Shown here piece after piece: positions 42,414 to 50,020 of a stretch of DNA of 64,000 nucleotides. The translations under genes were made by a program, and so were the position numbers. Within the stretch, counting starts at the first letter, position 1. Every line of letters starts with the position of its first letter. The notes under the pieces are model-generated. The model was not told the DNA's origin. It saw only the letters and a program-made list of their open reading frames with translations, and ran no database searches. Origin of the DNA: UBA2784 sp964494625 (GTDB lineage Bacteria; Pseudomonadota; Alphaproteobacteria; Micropepsales; Micropepsaceae); contig CAZBRT010000001.1 in assembly GCA_964494625.1 (NCBI GenBank), positions 620,001 to 684,000 on the forward strand, read 5' to 3'.

Positions 42414-42465
42414 CCTTTTGTGACGGATTGGAAGTGCTGATGACAATATCCGATGGCAAGCCTGC

Positions 42466-43401
42466 ATGAACGCCCAGCCGCCGCACCGGAAATTCGGCCA
42501 TCCCGATATCACCGCCAAGGGCGAAGTGCGGGCGTCGGTCGCGTTTGGCGGGCTTAAGACGCTGTGGGTGAATACCGGCACGCTCTGCAACATCACCTGC
42601 GCGAGTTGCTATATCGAATCCTCGCCCGAGAACGACCGGCTGGCCTATCTGCCTCTGGCCGATCTTGAGGCGGCGCTTGATGAGGCCGCCGCGCGCAACG
42701 AGCCCCTTGCCGAGATCGGCTTTACGGGCGGCGAACCCTTTCTCAATCCGCAATTTGTTCCCATGATGCGGCTTGCGCTTGCGCGCGGGCTTCGCGTGCT
42801 GGTGCTCACCAACGCGATGAAGCCGATGATGAGGCCGCATGTGCAGAAGCAGCTGGCCGCCCTGCTGCCGCAACGCGACCGGATCGTCTTTCGCGTCAGC
42901 CTCGATCATTTCCGCGAGGCATTGCACGACGAGGAGCGTGGGGCGGGATCGTTCGCCCAGGCGCTTATCGGCATGCGTTGGCTTTCGGCGCAAGGGTTCA
43001 CGCTTGCTGTCGCGGGCCGCCTCAAATGGGGCGACACGGATGCCACCATGCGCGCGGGCTTTGCCGGATTTTTTGCGCGCGAAGGATTTGCCATTGATGC
43101 GGCTGACGCCCAAGCGCTCGTCATCTTTCCCGAGATGGATGAAAAGGCCGAGGTGCCGGAAATCACCACTGCCTGCTGGGGCATTCTGAAGAAAGACCCG
43201 GCCACACTCATGTGCGCCAACACGCGCATGCTGGTGCGGCGCAAGGGTTCCGCGCACAAGACCTATGTCTCGTGCACGCTTATTCCCTATGATCCGCAAT
43301 TCGACATGGGGGAGACGCTGGCAGAGGCGTCGCGCGACGTGAAACTCAATCATCCGCATTGCGCAAAATTCTGCGTGCTGGGTGGCGCCAGCTGCAGCTG
43401 A
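42466..43401 (+). CDS. Radical SAM protein of unknown function
   Basis: 311-aa protein. The iron-sulfur motif CNITCASC lies at residues 41-48 (C41, C45, C48), followed by GFTGGEPFLNPQFVPMMRLA. The C-terminal part has extra cysteines (TTACWGILKK, TLMCANTRM, SCTLIPYD) and ends HPHCAKFCVLGGASCS, which looks like a ligand set for a second iron-sulfur cluster, as in SPASM/twitch radical SAM enzymes. The substrate is unknown; no peptide-precursor gene is close. It is 52 bp after the cyclase gene. Confidence 0.85.
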   Translation: MNAQPPHRKFGHPDITAKGEVRASVAFGGLKTLWVNTGTLCNITCASCYIESSPENDRLAYLPLADLEAALDEAAARNEPLAEIGFTGGEPFLNPQFVPMMRLALARGLRVLVLTNAMKPMMRPHVQKQLAALLPQRDRIVFRVSLDHFREALHDEERGAGSFAQALIGMRWLSAQGFTLAVAGRLKWGDTDATMRAGFAGFFAREGFAIDAADAQALVIFPEMDEKAEVPEITTACWGILKKDPATLMCANTRMLVRRKGSAHKTYVSCTLIPYDPQFDMGETLAEASRDVKLNHPHCAKFCVLGGASCS

Positions 43402-43409
43402 GGCGTGCC

Positions 43410-43766
43410 CTAATCGATGAACTTCCACGTCTCCGCGCCGTCAAAGCGGCGGATGCGGATGGCTTCGATGGTCTTGCGGGGGAACAGGCGGGCATTGACC
43501 GCCATGCGGTCCGCGCCTTCTTCCAAGGGCTCCCAATGCGTGGTGCAACCGCATGTCGGGCAATGGTGGGTCGAGAGTTTTCGGTCGCCCTGGATATAGG
43601 GAACTGTCTGCGCGCGACCTTTGGCGAACACCACTTCGTCCGGCTTGTAATAGGCCCACAAGGTTCCCAGGCGGTGGCAGATCGAGCAATTGCATGAGGT
43701 CAATTGTTCCGGCGCGTGGGCAACGGAAAATTCAACCGCGCCGCAGTGGCATGTGGCGGTCAGCAT
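43410..43766 (-). CDS. GFA-family (glutathione-dependent formaldehyde-activating) protein
   Basis: 118-aa zinc protein. Ligand cysteines are visible as TCHCGAVEF (start), SCNCSICHRLG and CPTCGCTTHW, as in GFA/Gfa and CENP-V domain proteins. The best-known members bind zinc and act on S-hydroxymethylglutathione, but most are uncharacterised. ATG 43766 was chosen because it gives the usual MLTATCHCGAVE start. It is convergent with the radical SAM gene. Confidence 0.88.
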   Translation of the reverse strand: MLTATCHCGAVEFSVAHAPEQLTSCNCSICHRLGTLWAYYKPDEVVFAKGRAQTVPYIQGDRKLSTHHCPTCGCTTHWEPLEEGADRMAVNARLFPRKTIEAIRIRRFDGAETWKFID

Positions 43767-44060
43767 GGCCTTAGTCCCGCCCCCTGTTGCTCCTCCGGCC
43801 GAACATAACAAGAGGAGGTTGCCGTGCAAGTGGGCGCGCGGCGGACCGCGGGGATTCCACGTTGCGACACCTGGCTTGGGCCGCAAAGCCCCGGCGTACG
43901 CCCCCTCCAATCGGTCAGTGACAGGACCAAGCGCTTCTGATAAACGAATATTACGTCAATACTTAAATAATCTTGAATCACGAATTTGAAACACTTTTCT
44001 TCTGGGCCAACGGGTCAGCAATGTGCCCGCATTCACATTGCAATTTCGGGTGATTTTATT

Positions 44061-44654
44061 ATGTCCAAGACACTTCGCCGCCTGTCCCAGGCGGCATTTT
44101 TTGCACTCTTCAGCCTGGGTGCAGGCACTGCCTTTGCACAGGCCACCGGACCTGTCGGTCCCGGCGAGGGAAGGGGCACCGCAGGAGGATGCCCGAACCC
44201 GGTTGTCGTGACGCTCAATGTCGGCAATCCGGTCCAGGCCGACTTCTCGGCGGCTTCGTGGGCTGCCCGGGTGGGGCTGAACTACGCAGGCGCCAACAAG
44301 CAGTTCCTCGGCACATTCGCGTGGACGCCGCCATCGAAATGCTGCGAGATCGTGCGTGCCATCCTGACGGTCAACATGAAGGCCAATTCGGCCGGCTCGT
44401 CAGCCACGACCTCTGATGCGGGCAACGACACAGTCAGCGTGCAGATGACCGGCGGCGCGGCCCCGCCCATCGGCGGCGCAGTGTATTCCACCTGGCCATT
44501 TGCCGCCGGCGCGACAGTGACAAAGACTTTCACCATCACCGGAACGGCCCTGACAAAGCTCCTGAACGGCAATGGTCTCAGCATCGCCGTACAGGACGAC
44601 ACCATGGTGATTTCCGCCACGCTTTCCCTGAGCGGCTGCTGCCTCTCCCGCTAA
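44061..44654 (+). CDS. Secreted protein with CC pairs, unknown function
   Basis: 197-aa exported protein with signal peptide MSKTLRRLSQAAFFALFSLG (cleavage near AFA-QA). The mature part has a Gly/Ser/Thr-rich beta-like composition; it contains GGCPNP, SKCCEIV and a C-terminal GCCLSR, so five cysteines including two CC pairs. I do not recognise a family. The upstream 120 bp is AT-rich (AATATTACGTCAATACTTAA) and probably holds the promoter. Repeated PP and GG pairs occur near the middle. Confidence 0.6.
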   Translation: MSKTLRRLSQAAFFALFSLGAGTAFAQATGPVGPGEGRGTAGGCPNPVVVTLNVGNPVQADFSAASWAARVGLNYAGANKQFLGTFAWTPPSKCCEIVRAILTVNMKANSAGSSATTSDAGNDTVSVQMTGGAAPPIGGAVYSTWPFAAGATVTKTFTITGTALTKLLNGNGLSIAVQDDTMVISATLSLSGCCLSR

Positions 44655-44821
44655 AGACCGCAATGGTGTGCAACGGGATGCCCGCAATGCGCGGCGTTCC
44701 GTTGCGTCGCCAAAGGGCGGTGCCTGTGCGGATCCATTGCTTGCAGGGTTGCCAGCAAGTGTGAAACCGGTTGATGTGTGCAGGCGAGCCATTCCATTCC
44801 CTGATCGCCTGTTTTGTCTTC

Positions 44822-45571
44822 ATGCTTGATACGCTGACCCAGCTCGATGTCCTGCTCGCGCTCGCCATGTTCCTGGGCGCGGCACTTTATTCCAGCGTAG
44901 GGCATGCGGGTGCGTCGGCTTACCTTGCGCTGATGGCGCTTTTCGGCGTTGCGCCCGCAACCATGCGGCCAACCGCACTGGTGCTGAACATCATCGTCGC
45001 GAGCCTTGCGTCGTTCCGCTATGTGCGCGCGGGGCTGTTCCGTTTGCGCGTGTTGTGGCCCTTCCTTGCCGGGGCGCTGCCAATGGCGTTTCTGGGCGGC
45101 ACCATCGTGCTGCCGGGTGAAATCTACCGGCCGCTGGTCGGCGCCGTGCTGCTATTTTCCGCCGCGCGCCTTTTATGGCCAACGCCCATTGCCGCCGAAC
45201 GCGAAGCACGCGATCCGCCCGTGCCTTTGGCCATCACGCTGGGTGCGGGGATCGGGCTTCTTTCGGGCATTACGGGAACAGGCGGCGGCATTTTCCTGTC
45301 GCCGCTTCTCCTTTTCCTTGCATGGTCGCCGCCCCGGCCCGCGCTCGGGATCGCCGCCGTCTTCATCCTGTGCAATTCGGTGGCGGGGCTTATCGGCAAT
45401 TATGCCGCGTTGCGCGAATTGCCGGATGCGCTGCCGCTCTATGCCATCGCCGTGCTGGCGGGCGGGCTTGCGGGCACCTCATTGGGCATTGCGGCGCGGG
45501 CGCCCGTCATCCTCAAGGTGCTGGGCGTTGTGCTGATCGTGGCGGGCATGAAATTGCTGGGCGTTTACTGA
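44822..45571 (+). CDS. TSUP/TauE-SafE family permease
   Basis: 249-aa membrane protein with eight hydrophobic segments. TauE/SafE family proteins export sulfite or organosulfonates. Signs are SSVGHAGASAYLALMALFG in the first half, its second-half counterpart GIGLLSGITGTGGGIFLSPL, and VLNIIVASLASFRYVRAG. The start is set at ATG 44822 (MLDTLTQLDVLLAL); an ATG at 44771 would add a non-conserved tail. The substrate cannot be inferred from neighbours. Confidence 0.88.
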   Translation: MLDTLTQLDVLLALAMFLGAALYSSVGHAGASAYLALMALFGVAPATMRPTALVLNIIVASLASFRYVRAGLFRLRVLWPFLAGALPMAFLGGTIVLPGEIYRPLVGAVLLFSAARLLWPTPIAAEREARDPPVPLAITLGAGIGLLSGITGTGGGIFLSPLLLFLAWSPPRPALGIAAVFILCNSVAGLIGNYAALRELPDALPLYAIAVLAGGLAGTSLGIAARAPVILKVLGVVLIVAGMKLLGVY

Positions 45572-45577
45572 AAGTCA

Positions 45578-45886
45578 TCAGGCAGCAATTTTCAACGGAC
45601 GGGCACGGCGGATGCGCGCGCGTTCTTCCGGCGAATTCATCGCTTCCCACAAATCAGCGCGACGCTGGACGTTCAGCCAGAATTCGGCGCTGTTGCCGAA
45701 GACCCGCGCCAGTATGAGGGCGGTTGCTGCCGTGATGCGGCGCTTGCCGTTGCAAAGCTCATTGACGTGTTTGCGTTGAACGCCCATCGCACCTGCAAGT
45801 GCACCTTGTGTGAGCTTCAGCGGCACCATGAACTCCTCGCTGAGGATTTCGGCAGGTGAGGCGGGTTTGCGTTTGGTCATCAGCAT
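45578..45886 (-). CDS. higA: HigA-type antitoxin (XRE helix-turn-helix)
   Basis: 102-aa antitoxin with the HTH LKLTQGALAGAMGVQRKHVN and the HigA/VapI signature NELCNGKRRITAATALILAR and FWLNVQRRADLWEA. It should neutralise the toxin encoded 8 bp upstream and repress the operon through the operator at 46208-46240. Start ATG 45886, with AGGAT 6 nt ahead. Confidence 0.92.
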   Translation of the reverse strand: MLMTKRKPASPAEILSEEFMVPLKLTQGALAGAMGVQRKHVNELCNGKRRITAATALILARVFGNSAEFWLNVQRRADLWEAMNSPEERARIRRARPLKIAA

Positions 45887-45894
45887 CGGAGATC

Positions 45895-46191
45895 CTAACG
45901 ATAGGAGTGATTATCCAGATAGACGCCACTTGCCTTTCCAGTGTCGGCGTCCCAACGAAACACGAGCCGCCATTGCCTGTTCACGCGGATCGAATGGAAG
46001 CCCACCAGATTTCCGCGCAGCTTTTCAAAGTGATTGCTGAGGGGCGATCTCAAGTCCCTGTCGCAGGCGGCATCATCCAGCATCTGCAAGCGGCGGAACA
46101 GGCTGTCCGCAATATCTGAAGGCACCTGCCGCGGCCGGATGTCATCTGCAAAGAAGGCGCGAAGCCAATCATCCCTGAATGTGACAATCAC
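45895..46191 (-). CDS. higB: HigB-type toxin (RelE/ParE superfamily)
   Basis: 98-aa ribosome-dependent mRNA endonuclease by family. Signs are MIVTFRDDWLRAFFADD at the start, LFRRLQMLDDAACDRDLRSP and the C-terminal NFVGFHSIRVNRQWRLVFRW-like core (LVGFHSIRVNRQWRLVFRWD). The start is a GTG at 46191 with AAGG about 8 nt ahead. As in other higBA loci the toxin gene comes first. Confidence 0.92.
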   Translation of the reverse strand: MIVTFRDDWLRAFFADDIRPRQVPSDIADSLFRRLQMLDDAACDRDLRSPLSNHFEKLRGNLVGFHSIRVNRQWRLVFRWDADTGKASGVYLDNHSYR

Positions 46192-46207
46192 TTGTGAGCC
46201 TTACCCG

Positions 46208-46240
46208 GTGTGAGTAACTGTACCACTCATTAGTACACAC
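46208..46240. promoter_or_regulatory. Candidate operator of higBA
   Basis: Inverted arms GTGTG (46208-46212) and CACAC (46236-46240), with further imperfect symmetry inwards (AGTAAC against TTAGTA). It covers the promoter at 46217-46245, as expected for autorepression by HigA. Confidence 0.5.
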
Positions 46241-46245
46241 TTCAA
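46217..46245 (-). promoter_or_regulatory. Promoter of higBA
   Basis: Minus strand TTGAAG (46245-46240), 17 bp, TACAGT (46222-46217). The -35 box overlaps the last codons of the MHS transporter gene. Confidence 0.6.
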
Positions 46246-48026
46246 TCCCCCGCATAAATGTCGCGGTTGCGGGTTTCGGGAACGAGGAAAACCCCGATCA
46301 CGACCGTCATCACCGCTATCGCCACCGGATACCAAAGGCCGAAATAGATGTCGCCCGTCTGCGCCACCATCGCAAAAGATGTCGCCGGCAACAGCCCGCC
46401 GAACCAGCCATTGCCGATGTGATAGGGCAGCGACATGCCGGAATAGCGGATGCGGGTCGGGAAAAGTTCGACCAGTGCGGCGGCCATCGGGCCATAGACC
46501 ATCGTCACGAAAAGGACGAGCACGGTCAGGATGCCGATAATGGCAAGGCGCTGACCCGTGAAAATGTCAAAGAGACCGGCAAAATTTGAAAGGCCCGCCT
46601 TGGGATCAATCGTGATCTTCACAAGGGACGGATTATCGGCAGGCGGATAGCCGGCCTGGGTCAGGGCTTCGGCGAGCTCCCGTGCAAACTGGTCGGCGCG
46701 CGCTTTCAGGGCGTCACCCGACAATGTGCCTGCATCATACGACATGACAATTCGTTCGCCGATGTGGATGCTTGCGACGGCACCCGGCACATCCTCCACA
46801 TGATAGGAGACCGAGGCGCGTGAAAGCGCCGCCTTCGCCACATCGCAGCTTCCGATGAATTTTGCCGTGCCTACCGGATTGAACTGGAAAGAGCAGGCAG
46901 ATTTGTCGGCCTCGACCACTACTTGCGTGCGCGCCTGCGCCTCGGCAAGGGCGGGATTGGCGGTCGCGGTCAAGAGGTTGAAGAGCGGGAAATAGCTGAC
47001 CGCTGCCAGAAGGCAGCCGCCCAGGATGATGGGCTTGCGGCCGATGCGGTCGGACAGCGCGCCGAAGAAGACAAAGCCGCCGGTGCCCAGCACCAGCGAC
47101 CAGGCGATCAGCACGTTGGCGGTAAAACTGTCCACCTTCAGGATCGATTGCAGGAAAAACAGCGCATAGAACTGGCCCGAGTACCAGACCACGGCCTGAC
47201 CCGCGACAAGGCCCAAAAGCGCAATGATGGCAATCTTCACATGACGCCACTCACCGAACGCCTCGCGCAAGGGGGCCTTGGAACTTTTTCCCTCTGCCTT
47301 CATTTTCCGGAAGGCGGGCGATTCATGCATCCTCAACCGGATGTAAACCGAAAAACCCAGGAGGACGACAGACACCAGGAACGGAATGCGCCAGCCCCAG
47401 GCGGCAAAAGGCGTCAGCGTTGCTCCATTGGCCGTCGTCACGCTCTCGAAATTCGCGTTCACGACGATCTGCGTGAACATGATGATGATGAGCGAGAGAA
47501 GCAGGCCCAGTGTCGCGGTCGTCTGGATCCAGGAGGTGAAAAAGCCGCGACGGTTCCTGGGTGCATGTTCGGCGACATAGATCGCGGCGCCGCCATATTC
47601 GCCGCCCAGCGCCAGACCCTGCGCCATGCGCAGCACGATCAGCAAGATGGGGGCGGCCATGCCGATGGAATCGTAAGTCGGCAGGACGCCGACGAGGAAT
47701 GTTGAAGTGCCCATCACCACAATGGTGATGAGAAAGGTATAGCGGCGGCCGAAAAGGTCACCCAGGCGGCCAAAGACCAGCGCGCCAAAGGGCCTCACCA
47801 GAAATCCGGCAGCAAAGGCGAGGAGCGCAAAGATGTTGCGTGTCGCCTCGGGATAGGCCGAGAAGAACTGCGCGCCGATGATGGCGGCCAGCGAGCCATA
47901 GAGATAGAAATCATACCATTCGAAAATGGTGCCGAGCGATGAGGCGAAGACTACCCGCTTTTCCTCGCGCGTCATCCCGTGCCTGGGCGCGCCGCCGCCT
48001 TGAACCGTGCTCTGATCCACCTTCAT
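46242..48026 (-). CDS. MHS-type MFS transporter with a large periplasmic insert
   Basis: 594-aa major-facilitator permease of the metabolite:H+ symporter group. Signs are SLGTIFEWYDFYLYGSLAA at helix 1, FGRLGDLFGRRYTFLIT between helices 2 and 3, QGLALGGEYGGAAIYVAEHA and DRIGRKP between helices 8 and 9. Most relatives have about 430-550 residues; here residues 356-485 form a soluble insert between helices 9 and 10, so periplasmic by topology, with two cysteines (378, 394). Substrates of MHS proteins are dicarboxylates, betaine and the like; none is suggested here. The start ATG 48026 was chosen since the longer frame lacks homology. Confidence 0.9.
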   Translation of the reverse strand: MKVDQSTVQGGGAPRHGMTREEKRVVFASSLGTIFEWYDFYLYGSLAAIIGAQFFSAYPEATRNIFALLAFAAGFLVRPFGALVFGRLGDLFGRRYTFLITIVVMGTSTFLVGVLPTYDSIGMAAPILLIVLRMAQGLALGGEYGGAAIYVAEHAPRNRRGFFTSWIQTTATLGLLLSLIIIMFTQIVVNANFESVTTANGATLTPFAAWGWRIPFLVSVVLLGFSVYIRLRMHESPAFRKMKAEGKSSKAPLREAFGEWRHVKIAIIALLGLVAGQAVVWYSGQFYALFFLQSILKVDSFTANVLIAWSLVLGTGGFVFFGALSDRIGRKPIILGGCLLAAVSYFPLFNLLTATANPALAEAQARTQVVVEADKSACSFQFNPVGTAKFIGSCDVAKAALSRASVSYHVEDVPGAVASIHIGERIVMSYDAGTLSGDALKARADQFARELAEALTQAGYPPADNPSLVKITIDPKAGLSNFAGLFDIFTGQRLAIIGILTVLVLFVTMVYGPMAAALVELFPTRIRYSGMSLPYHIGNGWFGGLLPATSFAMVAQTGDIYFGLWYPVAIAVMTVVIGVFLVPETRNRDIYAGD

Positions 48027-48169
48027 GCCCTTCACATCCCCCTTGCCAAGGGCGCGAAGTCTAAAGAGCCTCATGCGCCGGAGACAACGGCAATCTGCAT
48101 GCGGTCCATGATGCACAGTGACCTTGTCCGCATGCGCGAAGCCGTGCTGCGTGGGTGCGGCGCCTCACC

Positions 48170-48634
48170 CTATATCCAGCGGCGCGTGCTTCCCTTCCAG
48201 GCAAGCCAATCCGCGCCGAAACGGCTGGCGAGAAACCGCTCTTCAGGCATGATCTGGAACCGCGTCAGCCAGAGCATGAAGGCGGGGATCAGGAAGATGG
48301 TCATGGTGTGGCCGAGCGCCACGACCAACGCCGTCAGTGTGAGCGCCATGCCCAGATACATGGGATTGCGCGTCACGCGATAGATACCCGTCGTCACGAG
48401 GGCGGTCGCAACCGATGGATCGAGCGGATTGACGCTTGTACGCGCGCGCCGGAATGCCAAAACACCTGCAGCCATGCAGGCAAGGCCCGCGGTGAGTGCA
48501 AGGCCCGCCACAATGATGCGGCCCGGAAAGCCGAATTGCGGCCCATCACCCCAAAGCCGGACAACAAGCACAAGCAGGCCGAACAAGGCCAAAAGGGCCA
48601 GCGGCGGAACCTTGAGCTCAAGCGCGCGCATCAT
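48170..48634 (-). CDS. Isoprenylcysteine carboxyl methyltransferase-like membrane protein
   Basis: 154-aa membrane protein with about four hydrophobic segments. It has the ICMT/PEMT-type C-terminal signature GIYRVTRNPMYLGMALTLTA and EERFLASRFGADWLAW. Bacterial members are usually uncharacterised methyltransferases. It is on the opposite strand to the HabB-like gene. Confidence 0.85.
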   Translation of the reverse strand: MMRALELKVPPLALLALFGLLVLVVRLWGDGPQFGFPGRIIVAGLALTAGLACMAAGVLAFRRARTSVNPLDPSVATALVTTGIYRVTRNPMYLGMALTLTALVVALGHTMTIFLIPAFMLWLTRFQIMPEERFLASRFGADWLAWKGSTRRWI

Positions 48635-48719
48635 CTTGCCATTCCCGTCATTGCGTGTTCGGCTTGGCGCCTCACACCAACGCGAAGCAACCGACGCGTG
48701 AGAGACGGAGCATCAGCCC

Positions 48720-49169
48720 ATGAGCGCATCGCCGACATCAGACCAAATGCCGCGCCGGTTGATGCAGCTTGGCTTTCTCCTTTTCCTTCTTGGTCTTGTC
48801 ACCGGCTTTGCCTTGCCGATGATGGAAAATCCGCGCATGGGCCTCTCAAGCCATCTTGAAGGCGTGATGAACGGCATGCTGCTCGTCATTGCCGGCCTTG
48901 TGTGGCCCCATCTTGTGCTTCCGCGCATGGGCTTGCGCCTTACATTCTTGCTCCTCGTCTATGGCACCTTCACCAATTGGCTGGTGACGCTTCTGGCGGC
49001 CGTCTGGGGTGGTGGCCATGGCATGATGCCGATTGCGGCCGGTGGTCGTGTCGCATCGCCGCTTCAGGAAGCGGTCATTTCGGGCCTGCTTGTCTCGCTG
49101 TCGCTGGCGATGGTCGGCGGGATTCTGCTTTGCATCATCGGGCTTGGCCGGAAGGGCACGCGCCCATGA
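48720..49169 (+). CDS. Hydroxylaminobenzene mutase/styrene-oxide isomerase-like membrane protein
   Basis: 149-aa integral membrane protein with four hydrophobic segments. The N-terminal half reads RRLMQLGFLLFLLGLVTGFA and ENPRMGLSSHLEGVMNGMLL, which matches HabA/HabB and styrene-oxide isomerases, where a His in the SHLEG motif and haem binding are reported. The reaction could be rearrangement of an aryl hydroxylamine or epoxide; the substrate here is unknown. A second membrane protein gene overlaps its stop codon by ATGA (49166-49169). Confidence 0.7.
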   Translation: MSASPTSDQMPRRLMQLGFLLFLLGLVTGFALPMMENPRMGLSSHLEGVMNGMLLVIAGLVWPHLVLPRMGLRLTFLLLVYGTFTNWLVTLLAAVWGGGHGMMPIAAGGRVASPLQEAVISGLLVSLSLAMVGGILLCIIGLGRKGTRP

Positions 49170-49915
49170 CAAGTTACAAGGTTTCCGGACGACGGGCGCC
49201 CATGGTGATCGTGGGGCTCCTTATCCTCCTTTTCAGCTATGCTGGTGTCATCACGCTGGCGTTGATGAGCGACATTGAATCCGAAACCGTGCTGACCGTC
49301 GTTCTTGCCGCCACGGGCGGCGTCGTGCTCGGCATGATCCTGCTTCTCCTTTTCGCGTTGCGCGTTTTCAAGTGGACCGTGCATGCGCGCGAGCTGGAGA
49401 TGGAAGAGCGCGGCCGCGTGTTCCGCCGCCTGCCGTTCCGCCAAGCGCGCATTCCCTTTGCTTCCATCGTGGCGCTGCGCCAGATCGAAATGGGCCGGGA
49501 AGTGATGGCCGAAGCCGAAACCGAGCGCGGCGTGCGCTATCATCTACCCTGCAAGCTGACACCGACAGCGGGCAGTCTCATTCCGGCGCCCGATCTTGCG
49601 GGGCATGAAGCGTTCATTGCCGGACTTCTTGAGGCGATCACCAAAGCAGGTTTGCGTCCGCCGGTGCTGCAGCAGGGCCTTGGCTTCTGGCAACGGCCCT
49701 TTGGCCTTGGCGTTCTGACTGTGTGCCTTGTGCTGGCAACAAGCTTTGCGGCGGTGGCGATCTGGGCCCTTGCCGATGGTGCCCGCATGAGCACCGGCGC
49801 GGCCAAGGGCCTGCCCCTGGTCATTCTTCTGCCGGCGGGCGCGGGCTGGCTTTTGTGGCGCGCCCTCAAACGCCGTGGGGCCGTCTTGAAAGCGATGGCG
49901 GGGGGAAAGGGGTGA
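49166..49915 (+). CDS. Membrane protein of unknown function, coupled to the HAB-mutase-like gene
   Basis: 249-aa protein with two hydrophobic helices at the start (MVIVGLLILLFSYAGVITLA and VVLAATGGVVLGMILLLLFA), a soluble middle (ARELEMEERGRVFRRLPFRQ then ARIPFASIVALRQIEMG), and two more helices near the C-terminus. I do not recognise a family. It starts inside the stop of the preceding gene (ATGA), so the products are probably made together. Confidence 0.7.
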   Translation: MTSYKVSGRRAPMVIVGLLILLFSYAGVITLALMSDIESETVLTVVLAATGGVVLGMILLLLFALRVFKWTVHARELEMEERGRVFRRLPFRQARIPFASIVALRQIEMGREVMAEAETERGVRYHLPCKLTPTAGSLIPAPDLAGHEAFIAGLLEAITKAGLRPPVLQQGLGFWQRPFGLGVLTVCLVLATSFAAVAIWALADGARMSTGAAKGLPLVILLPAGAGWLLWRALKRRGAVLKAMAGGKG

Positions 49916-50020
49916 TGGGGCGGGAGTAAGGAGCCCTGACCCAAATCAAAGATCGGGGTTTGGGGGTGGCGATACTGACATATTGTCAGAGATCGATGTC
50001 CTTCCCCGGGAGTCCGTTTT

